From positions 45,585,947 to 45,649,946 of the forward strand of contig NC_023756.2 of NCBI RefSeq assembly GCF_000499845.2: a stretch of 64,000 nucleotides of DNA. Reading direction: 5' to 3'. A program made the position numbers and the translations under genes. Shown here piece after piece: positions 11,745-23,700 of this stretch (positions within the stretch are counted from its first letter, which is position 1; every line of letters starts with the position of its first letter). The DNA comes from Phaseolus vulgaris (lineage: Eukaryota > Streptophyta > Magnoliopsida > Fabales > Fabaceae). The notes under the pieces were generated by a model. That model searched no databases. It was not told the DNA's origin and was given only the letters and a program-made list of their open reading frames with translations.

Positions 11745-12918
11745 TTTTTTATCGACAATAAAAAATAAATAAATAAAAATCATTTTGAGGTGATTCAACC
11801 TTTATACATGAATTTACTCATAACTTTTATCACAAGACTTACTCCAAAGTCTAAGTAAACAGAACTCTCCTAACTAATCCAGAGGAAAACATATAGGAAA
11901 AATAGTCATACAAACTTAAATGTGAATACGTCATGAGATCATCCTCGTACAAACCAACGAATCTAAAATCAAACACATGTAATATTTTTTCTTATCTAAT
12001 TCTTATTCTTTTTATCATGTACAAAATTCTGATTTTAATTTTCTGTAAAAAAAATTTACTTAAACAAAACAAATATGTTAATTTTACGGCTCCTAATTGA
12101 AGAATTGTGTAAATGACGAACCTGAAAATAAAACTCAGCTATTGTAAAAGGAAACCTCCACAACTTATTGTAAACTGGAGAAACCTCCCCAACTTTATCC
12201 TTCCTAACCTGAAAATAGGTTGAGTTAACCGTAAAAGTATGAAACCCCCTGCCTCCAAATCTAGCAATCTGCCTTCCTCGATTCCAACTTCGTCCCTTGT
12301 AGTAACTGAAAGAACTGCTCCACCAAAGGTTTCTCCCATTCAAAAAAGGGTCTACGCCATTCAAAGTGCCACACCCAAACACCATCAATCTAATTCCCTA
12401 GTTCAGCCACCTTTGCACTTTTTGTCACACTAAGAGAGAAAATTCTCGGGAAAACACTCTTCAACGCTCCACAACTCAACCAACTGTCCTCCCAAAAAAG
12501 GATAGCCTCCCCTCACCAACTTCCCACTCAAACCCATCTTCAAACTTCTTCCCCAACCCTCTGAAGCCCACACCTCCTTCAAATCTTTCCACCAAAGAGA
12601 GCCCCTACCAACTTTACCTTCCTCTCTCAAGCTTCAACACCCACCGTACTTAGAGACGAGGATCTCTTTCCACATACCACCCTTATCCGTACCCAACCTC
12701 CAGATCCACTTACCTAATAGAGCCAAATTAAACAACCTTAGGTCAATAATACCTAGACCCCCATAGTCACGAGGCGCACAAACATTTTTCCAAGAGGTGC
12801 AAACGATCTTCCTACCATCTGAACCCCATCCCCAAAGGAAATTCTCTTGTATTTGAACTAACTTCTCTGCCACCACAAAAGGTAACTTAAACAATGACAT
12901 AAAAAATAACGAGAATTT
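11745..12918 (-). mobile_element. LINE relics: 3' tail and ORF2 C-terminal segment
   Basis: Positions 11745-11960 look like a LINE 3' end on minus (TTTTTTTATCGACAATAAA start). Positions 11970-12145 are unit-flank DNA shared with 35125-35310. Positions 12145-12918 encode ORF2 with frameshifts: FLWGWGSDGRKIV, YGGLGIIDLRLFNLALLGKW and SLWWKDLKEVW, then a zf-RVT start GGFHTFTVNSTYF. The order matches residues about 820-1080 of the long LINE. Confidence 0.7.
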
Positions 12919-13499
12919 AATCAATATAGTGACTAATTATTTGTTGTATCTAAATTCGGTTTCTATTTAATGATTTTTTTTAGTGATAGTAGTTGACCAA
13001 TTTAGGATTACATTTAATTTTTCATTGACTTTCTTTTTGTTACAAAAAATAATCCCCTTTATTTTATATGTTATAGGTTTATTTTATATGTTATATGTTT
13101 GTTTGCATTTTCTACTATTTATATTTATTTGTTTAATTATGTGTGCTTTTAACTTTATAATCTTAATTATAATATTTTTCCTAGACTTTAAAAAATTCAC
13201 AATTTTGTTTCCACAATTTTAATTCTTTAGTTTTTAATTATTTATAATGTTGGTATTAGATTAGGAGAAAACACGAAATGTTTGTAACTTCTTTTACTGG
13301 ATTAAAGAAGATAACGATGGCAAAATTGAAACTGTTTTTTTTTATCAACAATAAAAATTAATAAATAAAAATATTTAAAAAATACTTTACTCTTTATAAA
13401 AAAAATTACTTGGATTAGTACCACAAAAAATACTCCTACAAATAATTTCAATGTAATTCAACAGGATTCAAGTTTTGCCATTCCCATACACAACGTTAA
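12919..13499. repeat. Duplicated block E, first copy
   Basis: Starts with the right end of a CACTA-type MITE (about 12919-12984). It then shares a long non-coding stretch with 16850-16935 plus 18138-18500 and with 35555-35900. Markers are TTTTTCATTGACTTTCTTT and GAGAAAACACGAAATGTTTG. The 79-aa frame at 12983-13222 is AT-rich noise. Confidence 0.55.
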
Positions 13500-13815
13500 A
13501 ATATTTTTTTATCCTTCTTGTGTCATTTCCATCGAGTAGCTTCTGGATTATGTAATTTGAACACGCATTTGAAAAAAGATTTTCGGATTATGTAATCCAG
13601 AAACTAAAAAAGACTTCCGGATTACATAATTTGAAAATTAATCATGCATTTGAAAAAATACTTCTGGATTATGTAATCCAGAAACTAATTACAAATTTGA
13701 AAAAAAAAACATTGAGATTACACAATCCGAAAAAATTAAAGAAGGGTATTTTTAGAAATATGAAATTTATGGAGGTGAGAGAAAAATATATGGTGATAGA
13801 AAGAAAAAAAAACAG
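13500..13815. mobile_element. Repeat element rich in GGATTATGTAATCC motifs
   Basis: Contains at least four copies, in both orientations, of the near-palindrome GGATTAYRTAATCC (about 13550, 13590, 13618, 13665) with spacers ending GAAAAAA. The same motif fills 47400-47670 and the Mutator-like element at 62712-63788, so this is probably a worn member of that family. Confidence 0.5.
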
Positions 13816-14644
13816 CCCTACACAGATTAGCTACACATAATTGTAAGGCATAAAAGTTGAAAAAAAAAAAACTCTAAACTAAGAATACGAAGACCCTTTA
13901 CCCCATTAACACAATACATGGTACCATCTTCCAAAAAGATTATCATTATGTGTCATGTGTGCATTGCAACTGCAGAGACTTTGCCATTTAGCAGGACCAC
14001 CTAGGACCTTTAATAGATATACATTTATATTCGTAATCCGGAAGTATTTACATTTCATTTTCAACTTTGTTTTATTTTTAATTTTTTTATGATAGATGAT
14101 TGTTGTTACTTAATATGTCATCACAACTGAGATATCAAGTTATATAATGATACTTACATTACAGGAATAACAGGATTGGGTTGACAAAAAATGAACGCAA
14201 ATGAAAAAAATTGACGCCTAACATCATATTTATGTCAGTCAACCATCCGACATAAAACCCACGGAAGCAAAGTAACATTTTCGTTGACCAAGTGGTCAAG
14301 TTTGGATCACTTTGGATATTGTAGCAATCTAAGAATTTTTTTAATTTTTATTTAAGTTCTTAATTTGAATTAAAGTCCTGTTTTCAAATTTTTTGACAAA
14401 TACAACCGATTATAAGGTAACCAATTTTAATTTTAGTGGAAGCATACGATTATTTCATTAATGATTAGTATACATATCATTTTTGTAGCCATTTTTTCAA
14501 TGAAAGGGAATTTTAAAAAAAAAATCTAAATTAATAAACTTTGTTGGTGTCTCCTAACCATCAACAATATTTTTTTTCTTGTGTTATTTACCCACCATAA
14601 TTTCAATGAAACATATTTGTGTTTTTAAATGTGTAAATATAATA
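13816..14644. repeat. Duplicated block F plus block D
   Basis: Positions 13816-14325 match 18530-19110. Markers are ATACATGGTACCATCTTCCA and CAGGACCACCTAGGACC. Positions 14330-14644 are block D. No gene seen. Confidence 0.6.
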
Positions 14645-14918
14645 AAATTGGTTTCTATTATTGTTAAATAGTTTCTAAATTGGTATCTAATTAGCGACCA
14701 AGGTTTTAACTACCAATTATTTAGTTTCTAAATTTGATAGCAAAAATCTTAGTTACTAATTAGATACCAATTTAAAAATTATTTAACAATAATAGAAACT
14801 AACTTAGAAACCAAAAACAAATTTAGTTTCCAAAATGGTATATAATTTAGTTACTATTACAACTAATTATTTTGATTTCTAAAAATTGATTTTTATTTCA
14901 TGATTTTCTTGTAGTGTA
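14645..14918. mobile_element. CACTA-type MITE in block D
   Basis: About 275 bp of near-palindromic DNA with TTGTTAAATAGTTTCTAAAT and its inverse ATTATTTAACAATAATAGAA. The right terminus is ATTTCATGATTTTCTTGTAG followed by TG. The left terminus is worn. It matches 27936-28212. Confidence 0.6.
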
Positions 14919-15173
14919 ACTTTAATATTTTTTTTCTCCCAATTTTATTAACAATATTAATTATATGTTGAATAGATTATTATCAACATTTAATAGTGTC
15001 ACAATGTTAAAAAAAGATTATGAGCAAAAAGTTTTATATAGAAACTGAGTAGTAGGAGAACACCTGAAGATAAAAAGAACTACAAGGTCATATCAAAAGA
15101 TTTTCACTACAAAAATTATATGAAATAAAAATTACTTTTGAAAACATAAAATAATTAATTGTTATAATTACTT
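14919..15173. other. 3' flank of copy 4 (class-II 3' UTR)
   Basis: Ends with AAAACATAAAATAATTAATT, the 3' UTR variant shared with copy 8 (about 32773) and, more loosely, copy 5. No other gene. Confidence 0.4.
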
Positions 15174-15736
15174 TCACGGTGGATTATTTGACGGTGGACT
15201 ATTTGCCGGTTTTCTCGGTGGATTAGGAGAAGGTGGAGGAGGTGGAGTTGGCATGACTCCCAATTTTCTCATTTTCAGATCTGCAAATTAAGATCAAATG
15301 ACGTTATTAACTGTTAATAAGCTTCTAAATTCAATAAAATCTACTTTTACTTTACCTGCTAAACACTTACAAGGACGCATCTATCAGACATTAATGACAG
15401 TGATTGTGATCTTCTTACAATTTTAAACACATGCTTATGATATTGAATCACTTGGCTTTTCATTTTCTGTTCTTTTTTTTGGATTCTTTAGTTTTTTGGA
15501 AGTCCATGTCTATTGCGATTGAGCATTACAAAGTTTGAATCTGCTAAAAAAAAGATGAAGATGCATGCATGACAGATACGTGGTGGAAGTGATCGTGATT
15601 ATCTTCTTCTATGCATTTTCATGATTCACTGCGAAGACTAACCTGAACCAAAACTCAACTGCAAAAGGAAAAGAAAGGCTATGATTAACAGAAGAAAACG
15701 TGGAGAGATTGATGAGGGACTCAAGATGTTAGCCAT
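15174..15736 (-). CDS. Array copy 4: secreted Pro-rich small peptide precursor (66 aa)
   Basis: Exon 1 is 15643-15736 and exon 2 is 15174-15280, with a 362-bp phase-1 GT-AG intron. Exon 1 (MANILSPSSISPRF...LSFGS) is identical in nucleotide sequence to exon 1 of copy 8. Exon 2 encodes D-L-K-M-R-K-L-G-V-M-P and then TPPPPPSPNPPRKPANSPP with a short SNNPP end. There is one ATG before the hydrophobic core. The joined frame is open (201 bp). A secreted peptide is inferred. Confidence 0.77.
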
Positions 15737-15797
15737 TATCTCACACTGCTGAAACTTGATAGTGTGTCAGTCATGCTTCAGAATCAGAAATCAAGAC

Positions 15798-15829
15798 AAA
15801 TTTATAATGATGTAAGAAGAAAACCCTAA
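15798..15829 (-). promoter_or_regulatory. Core promoter of copy 4: TATA box and telo-box
   Basis: TATAAATTT on minus lies at 15798-15806, 62 bp upstream of the ATG. AAACCCTAA lies at 15821-15829. Confidence 0.6.
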
Positions 15830-15839
15830 CTTTTTTTCT

Positions 15840-16212
15840 TCCATTTCATACTAAATTAATTGTAAAAATGTAACAAACTCCAAGAATTTGTCAAGCAACA
15901 CGGGATTGATAAAGAAAAATAAAATAAGATCTATTAGTATTACTTTGACTAATCAATAATTATTATTTTTTATAGGCAAAGTCAATAATCAAATGAAAAA
16001 AAATTGCATAGTCGTAACGTTAAAAGATATGAATTAGTAGTGTATGGTTCCAATAGTTTGCAGAACTTAAAGAAGGTTTCTTCTCATTCAATTTATGTTT
16101 TTTTTTTTGTCGGCAATCCTTCCATTTATGTGTGTTGAATGTTGAAACCCAAACCCAATTATAATATAAACTTCTGATTCATTTTCATGAGAGCAAAATT
16201 CTACTTTTATTC
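15840..16212. repeat. Promoter-side block U of copy 4
   Basis: Matches 11170-11560 and 33830-34200. The homology to the other copies of the block breaks off at about 16212. Confidence 0.6.
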
Positions 16213-16619
16213 TACGTTCATGACTCCGCTCCTGCTGGTCTTGCAGAACCTTGAGAACGTTGCAAGAATCGTGGGTGGTTGGCTCCTCCTTTCCCGTGGG
16301 TCTTCCTCCATCTCCTGTGACGGTCACGGCTCCGTTAAGGTTTGAAGATGCGGCAGTTTTGGGTTTCTTCATTTATAAATACCGCATTCCATCCTCTTCC
16401 TTCACACATCTCTCACTCACCCAACTCCACCGTGAAACCCCTCTTCCTATCACCTTTAAATTTTTTAGTTTTCTCTCTCATCATTTATTAAAATTATTTT
16501 ATTATAAATACTTTTTGGGTTCATTAGATATAAGAGAAACTTTTAGTTCTGATCCTCGGAAATCTACAGGAAGTTCCTGTTGTATTTGGGGGACTTCTTG
16601 CGCAATACACTAAAGCCAA
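16213..16619 (+). other. GC-richer unique insert with promoter-like and Copia-like pieces
   Basis: This segment interrupts block U and has distinctly higher GC than its surroundings. The + strand has TATAAATA at about 16375, followed by a pyrimidine-rich leader (TCTCTCACTCACCC), as in plant promoters. On the minus strand an open frame (16088-16372) starts MKKPKTAASSNLNGAVTVTG. Near 16548-16600 the + frame reads DPRKSTGSSCCIW, faintly like a Copia RNase H motif. Its origin is unknown. A captured gene fragment is possible. Confidence 0.35.
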
Positions 16620-16850
16620 TTTTTACTACACTTACTACTTTATATTCTAAATTAACTAAAAGTTAGATAGTTAATTTAGATACCAATTCCAAAATTATTT
16701 TATAATTTTTTATTAATAATAAAAAACTGTTTAGATATCAATAATTTTTTAGTCTTTAAATTAATATCTAATTTAGTCAATATAATGACTAATTATTTGT
16801 TGTATCTAAATTTGGTTGTTATTTCATGATTTTTTTTTGTGTGATAATAG
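16620..16850. mobile_element. Worn CACTA-type MITE
   Basis: Contains ACTACACTTACTACTTTATA at the left and ATTTCATGATTTTTTTTTGT at the right, with internal ATATCTAATTTAGTCAATAT. It is the same family as 27936-28212. Confidence 0.45.
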
Positions 16851-16934
16851 TTGTCCAATTTAGGATTGCATATAATTTTTCATTAACTTTCTTTTTGTTA
16901 CAAAAATAATCCCCTTTATTTTATATGTTATATG

Positions 16935-18137
16935 TTTGCTGGAGATGAAGGAAGGAAAGTAGCGTGGGTCTCGTGGAGAAAGGTGTGCGAGCCTAGAGAA
17001 GCCTGGTGGTCTTGGAATTTGGAATTTTGGAGGATTGTGGTAAATCCTTTGAGAATTGTTGCGAGTGGAGAGTGGGAGACGGAAAGGATATTTTGTTTTG
17101 GAAAGATGTTTAGGTGGGCAACGAAGATTTGAGAAGTAAATTTCCAAGATTGTTCTCTTTGTGTGGTAATAAAGAAGGTAGTTTACAGTCTTGTGGGGAG
17201 TGGGTTAATGATAGATGGGAGTGGAAGTTAATTTGAAGGGGATGTCTGTTTGATCGGGAAATATGCCAGGAAGTCCAGCTGTTACAAGAAGTGCATGGAA
17301 AGACCCTATCTTGAATTCTGCAGATAGTCGAGTTTGGAAGGCTGTAAGGATAGTGGTTTCTCGGTAAAATCTGCCTATGATCTTTTAAGAGGCCCTGTTG
17401 AGGGAAAAAGTGTGTTTGTCTTCTCTGGAAGACTACTGCTTTGTCCTCAGCACAGATTATCGCTTGGAGGGTGTTGGTTAGTCTGGAATCAGTGCCCATG
17501 TTGTCCCAACAGCTCACTTCTTGCATTTTATTTTGCTAAATGCTCCTGTCCAGGTTAATGTAGTTTGGAATTGTGTTTGGATAGCTGTAGGTAGTGAATT
17601 ATGGAAGCACAGGAATAAACATATTTTCCAAAGAGGGGTGATCGATCTTTCGGAAGTGTTCACTTTGGCACAATTAAAGGCTTGGTCTTGGGTAACTTCT
17701 AAAACTGTTTCTGCTAGTTTTAATTACTCCGAGTGATGCATTGATCCTAATACTTGTACTTTTTCAATAAAGTGAGTTTTTATAAGTGTTACTCCTTCGG
17801 TTGGGTTATTTGTTATTACTCCTTCGGTTGGGTTATTTGTTATTCTTAGCTTCTGTTGTTCTTTTTACCCCTTTTGTGGTTGCAAAGAGATGGTATTGAG
17901 TTTGGTTTTGAGTTTGTACGGGTTAGATTTGTATTTGTACGGGTTAGTTTTGAATTGGTACGGGTTAGTCTTGAAAGTGAACGGGCTGTACGGATTTTTA
18001 GTGGTAGATTTGTTTGTCTCTCTATTTGTTGGTTTGAGAGACCAGAGAAATTGTCTCATATTTTTTAGGGATGTATAAGGGGTTGAACCACCCCTTAAGT
18101 GGTTCCTGTTATTTAATTTTTTGCTGATAAAAAAAAA
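16935..18137 (+). mobile_element. LINE fragment inserted in block E
   Basis: Encodes ORF2 C-terminal pieces broken by frameshifts: DEGRKVAWVSWRKVCEPRE, FSVKSAYDLLRGPVEGK, ELWKHRNKHIFQRGVIDLSE and FTLAQLKAWSWVTSKT. The 3' UTR has 3-4 copies of a repeat around GTACGGGTTAG (17935-17985). The tail is TTTGCTGATAAAAAAAA. Comparison with block E at 13080-13130 and 35640 shows the insertion in ATATGTTTG...CTATTTATATTT. Confidence 0.75.
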
Positions 18138-19624
18138 CTATTTATATTTATTTGTTTAATTATGTGTGCTTTTTTAACTTTATAATCTTAATTTTAATAT
18201 TTTTCCTAGACTTAAAAAATTTACAATTTTGTCTTCTAAATTTTGTTTCCACAATTTTAATTCTTTAGTTTTTAATTATTTATAATGTTGGTATTAGATT
18301 AGGAGAAAACACGAAATGTTTGTAACTTCTTTTAATGGATTAAAGAATATAATGATGATCAAATTGGAAGTATTTTTTTATTAACAATAAAAAATTAATA
18401 AATAAAAATATTTAAGAAATACTTTACTCTTTATAGAAAAAACTACTTGAATTAGTACCACAAAAATTCTCCTACAAATAATATCAATATAATTCAACCG
18501 GATCCAAGTACATAAACCCCCCATAACTACACAGATTAGCTACACATAATTGTAAGGCATAAAAGTTGAACCAAAAAAAACCTCTAAGTAGGAATACGAA
18601 GACCCTTTACCCCATTAACACAATACATGGTACCATCTTCCAAAAAGATTATCATTATATGTCATGTGTGCATTGCAACTGCAGAAACTTTGGCATTTAG
18701 CAGGACCACCTAGGACCTTTAATAGTATACATTTATATTCCGCAACATCATTAATGTAATTTACATTTCATTTCAACTTTTTTTTTAATATATGTCTTTT
18801 AGTCTAGTTTTTTTTAAAGTTTTATTATATATATATATATATTTATTTTTTTTTTAATAATTTTTTTATAATAGATGATTGTTGTTACTTTTAAGGTGTC
18901 AGTATAGTTGAGATGACAAGTTATATAGTGATACTTACATTACAAGAATAACAGGATTTTTCGTCGGCAAAAAACGAATGCGAATGAGCAAAAACTGACG
19001 CCTAACATCATATTTACATCAGTCAACCATCTGACGAAAAACCCGCAAAAGCAAAATAACATTTTCGTCGATCAAGTGGTTAAGTTTGAAACATTTGAGT
19101 ATTGTAGCAATCTAAGAATTTTTTTAATTTTTATTTATGTTCTTAATTTTAATTAAAATCCTGTTTTCAAATTTATTGACAAATACATCACCGATTATAA
19201 GATAACCAATTTTAATTTTAGTGGAAGCATACGATTATTTCATTAATGATTGTATACATATAATTTTTTGTTGCATTTTTTTAATGAAAGGGAATTTAAA
19301 AAAAAAATCCAAATTATTAAAATTTGTTGGTGGCTCCTAACCATCAACAATATTTTTTTCTTGTGTTATTTACCCACCATAATTTCAATGAAACATATTT
19401 GTGTTTTTAAATGTGTAAATATAATAAAAAAATTGATTTTTTTTTGGGCAATCAAGATAGAAGTTGTGAACAAAAATAAAATAAAATAATTAGAGTAAAA
19501 TATAATTTTTCTAACTTATTTTTTATTTTATTTTTATTTTTCCTTTATTTAATTGCATATATCTTTAAAATTTATTTTTCAACAAATAAGTTTATTCGTA
19601 TTGGGCCAGTGTAGGTATAGCGTC
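18138..19624. repeat. Duplicated blocks E, F and D (second copy)
   Basis: The order is the same as at 13100-14640: block E to about 18500, block F about 18530-19110, then block D with GGGCCAGTGTAGGTATAG at about 19602. No gene. The short frame at 19250-19489 is AT-rich noise. Confidence 0.6.
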
Positions 19625-20204
19625 TAGATAGTTTCTTTTTGCTCTCCTACATTTTTCTTCCTGCACCCTCAGAATGTTATGAAAAACCAAACTGTCCTTA
19701 TTATTTTTTAAAAACCCCAAAATGCACTTCAAATATATTTAAGTTTTTGTATTCTGGATTATGGAATCCAGAAAAATTTCGGATTGACACTTCCAGTAAA
19801 ATTTTGGATTCACCAATCCATAATTCAAAATATGTATTTCACATTAAAAAATCCATCATTCAAAGCAAGCATTCCGGATCCACCCATCCGTAACAGAAAT
19901 ATGCATTCCGGATTCAAAAATTCATAATTCAAAAAAAGCATTCTGGATCCACCAATCCGTAATAGAATTAGGCTTTCGGATTCAACAATATGGAAATCAA
20001 TAATTTATGCAAAATTTGCTTCCAGAACACCCCTCATCCAGAAAAAAAAAATGATTCAGTTCTGAATTAATAAATCCGTAACACACTGCGAGATTCCAAT
20101 TTCCGGTAACCACGGTCCTTTTCAAATAAAAGGTCAATGTTAGTTTCGGGATCTAGAAAATTATGGGGGTGCAGGAAAAAACATAGGGGTGCAGGAAGAA
20201 GAAG
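19625..20204. mobile_element. Mutator-like MITE inserted in block D
   Basis: Close relative of 7793-8379. It has TTTTTCTTCCTGCACCCTCA at the left and GGGGTGCAGGAAGAAGAAGC at the right, with the same internal ATCCATAATTCAAAATATG sequence. Block D at 8940-8960 reads straight through (TTTAGGTATAGATTTTATTT), giving an empty site. Confidence 0.65.
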
Positions 20205-20721
20205 CCTAGGTTTTATTTTGCACTCTATTGGTCTAGTTGAGTCGAAATCTACTTTATCTTTTTTCTAACATCATCATCAGCTTTAACTCATTTGTGTTAA
20301 TTTTACCTAGGGTTGTACTGTTTTGTTATTTTTCAAAGTCCATTTTTTTTTAATCAGCAATAAAGATTTAATAAATAGAAGTACTAGGGGTACTCCAACC
20401 CATTTACACAATTCCTTATACTAGAGAAAAGAGGTTTCCAAATAACATGCCTAAACATAGACATATTCTACACATATATCTGCTAATCTTAACCTCTTTA
20501 AAAACAACAAGATGTCAATACATAAACCAAAATAGTTATCAAGGAATCTTGTAACTTAATCAAATTCCAGACTATAGGCGTATCAACTCAAAAGAAAGAC
20601 TTTGCCTCCTTGCTATCTACTGCATTTTCCAAGCATCCATTATGATTAAAGTTGTACCCCAAGGACATTACTCTCATGCAAACCAAGAATCCAACAAAAA
20701 GCAAAGAAAGGGTGTTAATCA

Positions 20722-23700
20722 TCAATGTATTGATTTTAAACATTCATATACATTAATACACCAATCAGAATAAGAGAAATTTGACTTTGGAAATTTATAA
20801 CTTACCCATGCCCACGCCTTTACTTGGGCCAAAGCAAAAATTTCAACAGGATCCACCACTGCATTATTGAAAATTATCCTATTCCTATGATTCCAAATTC
20901 CCCAAATAATAGAAATCCACATACATTTCCAAACACAATTTCCCAAGTAGTTTAGACCCATAAAACCTATTTGTTCGAAATGTTGAATAGCATTATCACA
21001 ATGTACAAAAGCTCTACCAGCCCAAGCATCAGACATACACCATACTTTAGAAGTCACTTTACATGTGAAGAAAAGATGATTTACTGTTTCAAGCTCAGAC
21101 CCACACATGACACACATTCCCCTTCCAACCTGAATTCCTCTATGTACTAAATTATCATATGTTGCAATTTTACCAAATAAAACACGCCAGGCAAAGTAAT
21201 GTGCTGATGGTAGTGCTTTTATGCTCCAAAAAGAATCAAAATTGAAATCAGAGCATGAATGTGACTGCAAATTATTTTGTTGGCAAAGGATTTTATAAGC
21301 AGAATTAACAGTAAAACAATTCGAGATATCACCTACCCACACCCACTCATCATTTCTACAAGCATCTATTTTAATAGTCTTCAATTCATCCATAAATTCA
21401 TTTATAATTTCATTTTCCCATAAAAACCACTCTCTTCTCCATTCTATTTGCCATACCCACTGGTTTTCTTGCCATACCCCATATTTATCTACAGAGCCCT
21501 CTTTAAGCACTGAGTTTGAAAAAATTCTGGGATATCTGTTTTTCAAAGTATCATTCCCTATCCAATGGTCTGTCCAAAACTTAATATTACTCCCTGCACC
21601 GACCTTCCACCTTCTATGATTATCAAACCAAGAGTTTGAGTTTCCTCCGCACACCTTCTTGATATCTCTCCACCACCAAGATTCAGTATTTGACACAACA
21701 CTATCATCTAACTCTCTCCAAGACCCATATTTAGATTCCAATACCTGTTTCCAAAGTCCTGATTTTTCACAACCAAGTCTCCATTTCCATTTCCCAAGAA
21801 GAGCCATATTAAACAACTTTACATCCTTAATTCCTAGTCCTCCTTCCGATTTAGATTGACATAGAAGGTCCCACTTAATCCAGGCTATCTTCCTTTTATC
21901 ACTTCCCCATCCCCATAGAAAATCTCTTTGTAATCTTGTGATTAAATTCCCAACTGTTGTAGGCATTTTGAACAGAGATAAGTAATATAAAGGGACAGCT
22001 GAAATGACAGATTTTATCAAAGTAACTCTTCCAGCAAAAGATAAAAATTTTCCTTTCCAACTAGAAAGCTTGCTTTTAATTTTTGCTATCATATCATTCC
22101 AAAACACTTTTTTCCTATGATTATCTCCCACAGGAACCCCTAAATATTTAAAAGGAACTTCCATTTGATTACAATTTAAAATCGCAGAGTATCTTAGAAT
22201 TTCAGTATGTTGTGCACCTATACCTGCGATTTTACTTTTTCGAAAATTCACCTTCAACCCAGACACAAGTTCAAAACATCTTAGAATACATTTAATTGTT
22301 GTAATGTTTTTCACATTTTCCTCACAGAAAAATATAGTATCATCAGCAAACTGTAACATACTAACCTCAACCTGATCCAAGCCTACTTTAATCCCATCAT
22401 AGAATCCTTTTTGTTGGGCCACTCTCATGACTCCAGCCAAACCTTCAGCCACTATAAGAAATAGAGATGGTGCTAAAGGGTCGCCCTGCCTTAGGCCCTT
22501 TGTCGGTTGAAATTGTTCTGTAGGACTTCCATTGACAAGTATGGATATAGATGATGATTCTAAGCAACTCCTAATCCATCTAATCCATGTATTTCCAAAC
22601 CCCATCCTTTGTAACATATAAAATAGAAAATTCCAATCCACAGAGTCGTAGGCTTTCTCAAAATCAGCCTTAACAATGATACACTTACTCTTCTTCTTTC
22701 TTACCTCCTCTATAACTTCATTTGCCACAATTATGCTATCAAGAATACCCCTTCCTTGAATGAAAGCTGATTGTTTATGATCAATGATTATATGCATGAT
22801 TTTCTGCAGTCTTCTAGCTAAAATTTTTGCTATGATTTTGTAAAAACTGCCAACTAAGGATATTAGTCTAAAGTCCTCTAATCTAACAGGGTTAGCAATT
22901 TTAGGGATGATTGTGATAAAAGAGGCATTACATCCTTTTGGCCATCTACCCCATCTTTGAAAGCAACATACAGCTTTATATAATTCTATATTTATAATCT
23001 CCCAAAATTCTTTAAAAAAGCTAAAATTAAAACCATCTGGTCCAGGGGATTTATTACTATCACAGTCCCACACTGCCTGTTTCACTTCTTCCATAGAGAT
23101 TACCTTTATCAAAGCCCTATTATCCTCACTGCTAATATTTGGGAAGGGAACATTATCTAACAGCAATTGAATTTCTCGTGAGCCCGTGAATCTTTCTTTA
23201 TAGAACCTTAGAACTTCCCCCTTTACCCTTGATGGTTCCTCACACCATTCATTCCCTACATACACCCCGTTTAATCTGTTTTTATTTGACCTCCATTTTA
23301 TAATCTTATGAAAGAATTGTGTATTTAGATCTCCTTCCTGCAGCCATTTAATTCTTGATTTTTGTCTATTAAGCATTTCAATTTTTAGGCACAGATTTTT
23401 CAAATCAGCAAACAAAGATTTCCTTCTTTTTTTCTCATCCTCATTCAATCCACCTTGCTCATCTTTTGTGTCTAGATTGCTAATCATCTGTTCTAGGTTA
23501 ATTAATTTTGTCTGCAATGAGCCAAACACCTCTTTATTCCAAGTATTAATCCTTTTTTTTAAAGATTTCAATTTTTCCTTCATTTTCCATATTTCATTTC
23601 CTTCAAAATTTTGATTTTCCCAATCATTCTTAACACAATCTTTAAAGCTTTTGTCTGTTTGCCACACATTTAGATATCTAAACGGTTTTGGTCCCCAATC

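Noticed and set aside
13550..13740. Regularly spaced GGATTATGTAATCC units as a CRISPR-like array
   Set aside because: Units occur in both orientations with variable spacing inside transposon copies in a plant genome. Not a CRISPR array.
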